A stretch of 64,000 bases of DNA from Thiomonas sp. FB-Cd. Its GTDB lineage: Bacteria; Pseudomonadota; Gammaproteobacteria; Burkholderiales; Burkholderiaceae_C. The stretch covers positions 1,116,001-1,180,000 of the forward strand of contig NZ_JPOE01000002.1 in NCBI RefSeq assembly GCF_000733775.1, written 5' to 3'. The notes beneath the pieces are model-generated. The model saw only the letters and a program-made list of their open reading frames with translations. It was not told the origin of the DNA and did not search any database. The translations under genes and the position numbers were made by a program. Below are positions 63,562-64,000 of the stretch, piece after piece (the first letter of the stretch is position 1; every line of letters begins with the position of its first letter).

Positions 63562-64000
63562 ATGAGCCGCATCGCCCACCTTCGCGCTCGCATCACGCGA
63601 AAACGTGAGGTGCCGTCTCGCCCGCGCTGGCGTCAGCTGTGGCGTGCGCTACGGTTCTGGCGACCCAATGCGCAGGCCGATCGCCTCTTGGCGAGTCTCG
63701 AGAGCGCCGGCCTTCCGGCTTTGGCGCTGTACCTGGGCTTGCGCATCAATCCCGGCGACCCCCTGGGATTGCATGGCGGCTTTCCATGGGTGTGGTTTGG
63801 GCCGTGGCTGGCCGCAGTGCGCTACGGCGCCGGCTATGGCCTGTTTGGCGTCGCGCTCTATGGCGGTGCCTGGGCGTGGCTTTTCGATTCGAGCCCAGCG
63901 GCCTTTCCCGGTGAGTTCTTTCTCGGCGGTGCGCTGGTGAGCCTGATCCTTGGCGAGTTTGGTTCGGCCTACAAGGTGCAGAGCGTGCGTCACAGGGAAA
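63562..64000 (+). CDS. pelD: Pel c-di-GMP receptor PelD, N-terminal part (runs off the window)
   Basis: The ATG at 63562, 25 bp after pelC, opens a frame of 146 codons to the window edge without a stop. It begins MSRIAHLRARITRK, then a basic helix, then several hydrophobic segments (PALALYLGLRINP, FPWVWFGPWLAAVRYGAGYG, LFGVALYGGAWAWLF, GEFFLGGALVSLILGEFG). This matches the membrane-anchored N-terminus of PelD, whose missing C-terminal GAF and degenerate GGDEF domains bind c-di-GMP and switch on Pel synthesis. Identity rests on operon position plus these features. Confidence 0.85.
   Translation, partial: MSRIAHLRARITRKREVPSRPRWRQLWRALRFWRPNAQADRLLASLESAGLPALALYLGLRINPGDPLGLHGGFPWVWFGPWLAAVRYGAGYGLFGVALYGGAWAWLFDSSPAAFPGEFFLGGALVSLILGEFGSAYKVQSVRHRE

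Overview
The window is GC-rich chromosomal DNA from a betaproteobacterium, most likely Burkholderiales (a Thiomonas-like relative is possible). This rests on the map-glnD gene pair, the cbpA-cbpM pair, the overall gene content and the insertion-sequence families; no rRNA or other marker fixes the genus.

Left third (1-19.4 kb) is accessory DNA. It starts with the last 59 codons of an EAL-domain protein. Next come an isochorismatase-family hydrolase, a higBA toxin-antitoxin pair with a palindromic operator, and an AbrB-type antitoxin/PemK-type toxin pair. Three full-length, near-identical 1437-bp tnpB-only elements (IS200/IS605 superfamily, IS1341-like, no tnpA) sit at 3430-4866, 8176-9612 and 16788-18224. 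At least four more partial ends of the same family lie at 2090-2220, 6450-6486, 11355-11400 and 31260-31384. The copies break or abut ordinary genes: an SNF2-helicase/SWIM-protein pair is reduced to fragments, a flavoprotein/ThDP-enzyme pair is split, and a run of three metallophosphoesterases is interrupted. Between copies 2 and 3 lies an envelope/stress cluster (DUF2202, Pro/Gly-rich secreted protein, Spy/CpxP-like, UspA, Pcm).

Middle (19.4-34.4 kb): a short-chain dehydrogenase; a membrane-lipid group (cNMP-binding patatin lipase, cyclopropane-fatty-acid-synthase-like methyltransferase, ferritin-like di-iron protein); a HIT protein; a SYLF protein. Then comes a nest of insertion sequences: an IS630 with an amber codon, a second IS630 split by an IS110, a third intact IS630, a tnpB-family left end and an IS1595 fragment. 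The IS110 5' leader folds into what looks like a bridge RNA whose two target-guide segments match the actual insertion site. A soluble CZB chemoreceptor follows, with a decayed duplicate of its 5' end about 1 kb upstream.

Right half (34.5-64 kb) is mostly core and signalling genes: an acyltransferase-like membrane protein coupled to purL, map, glnD, cbpM/cbpA, a Pat-type protein acetyltransferase, then a c-di-GMP block (a diguanylate cyclase with a coupled small protein; a 1455-residue GAF/PAS/GGDEF/globin/EAL protein; a globin/GAF/EAL protein). The EAL gene is divergent from a pel exopolysaccharide operon, pelA-pelB-pelC-pelD, which runs off the right edge. PelD is a c-di-GMP receptor in characterised systems, so the neighbouring cyclases and phosphodiesterases plausibly tune Pel output. 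cbpA (twice) and pelB (once) each lack one base in a G or C run, which looks more like base-calling error than biology.
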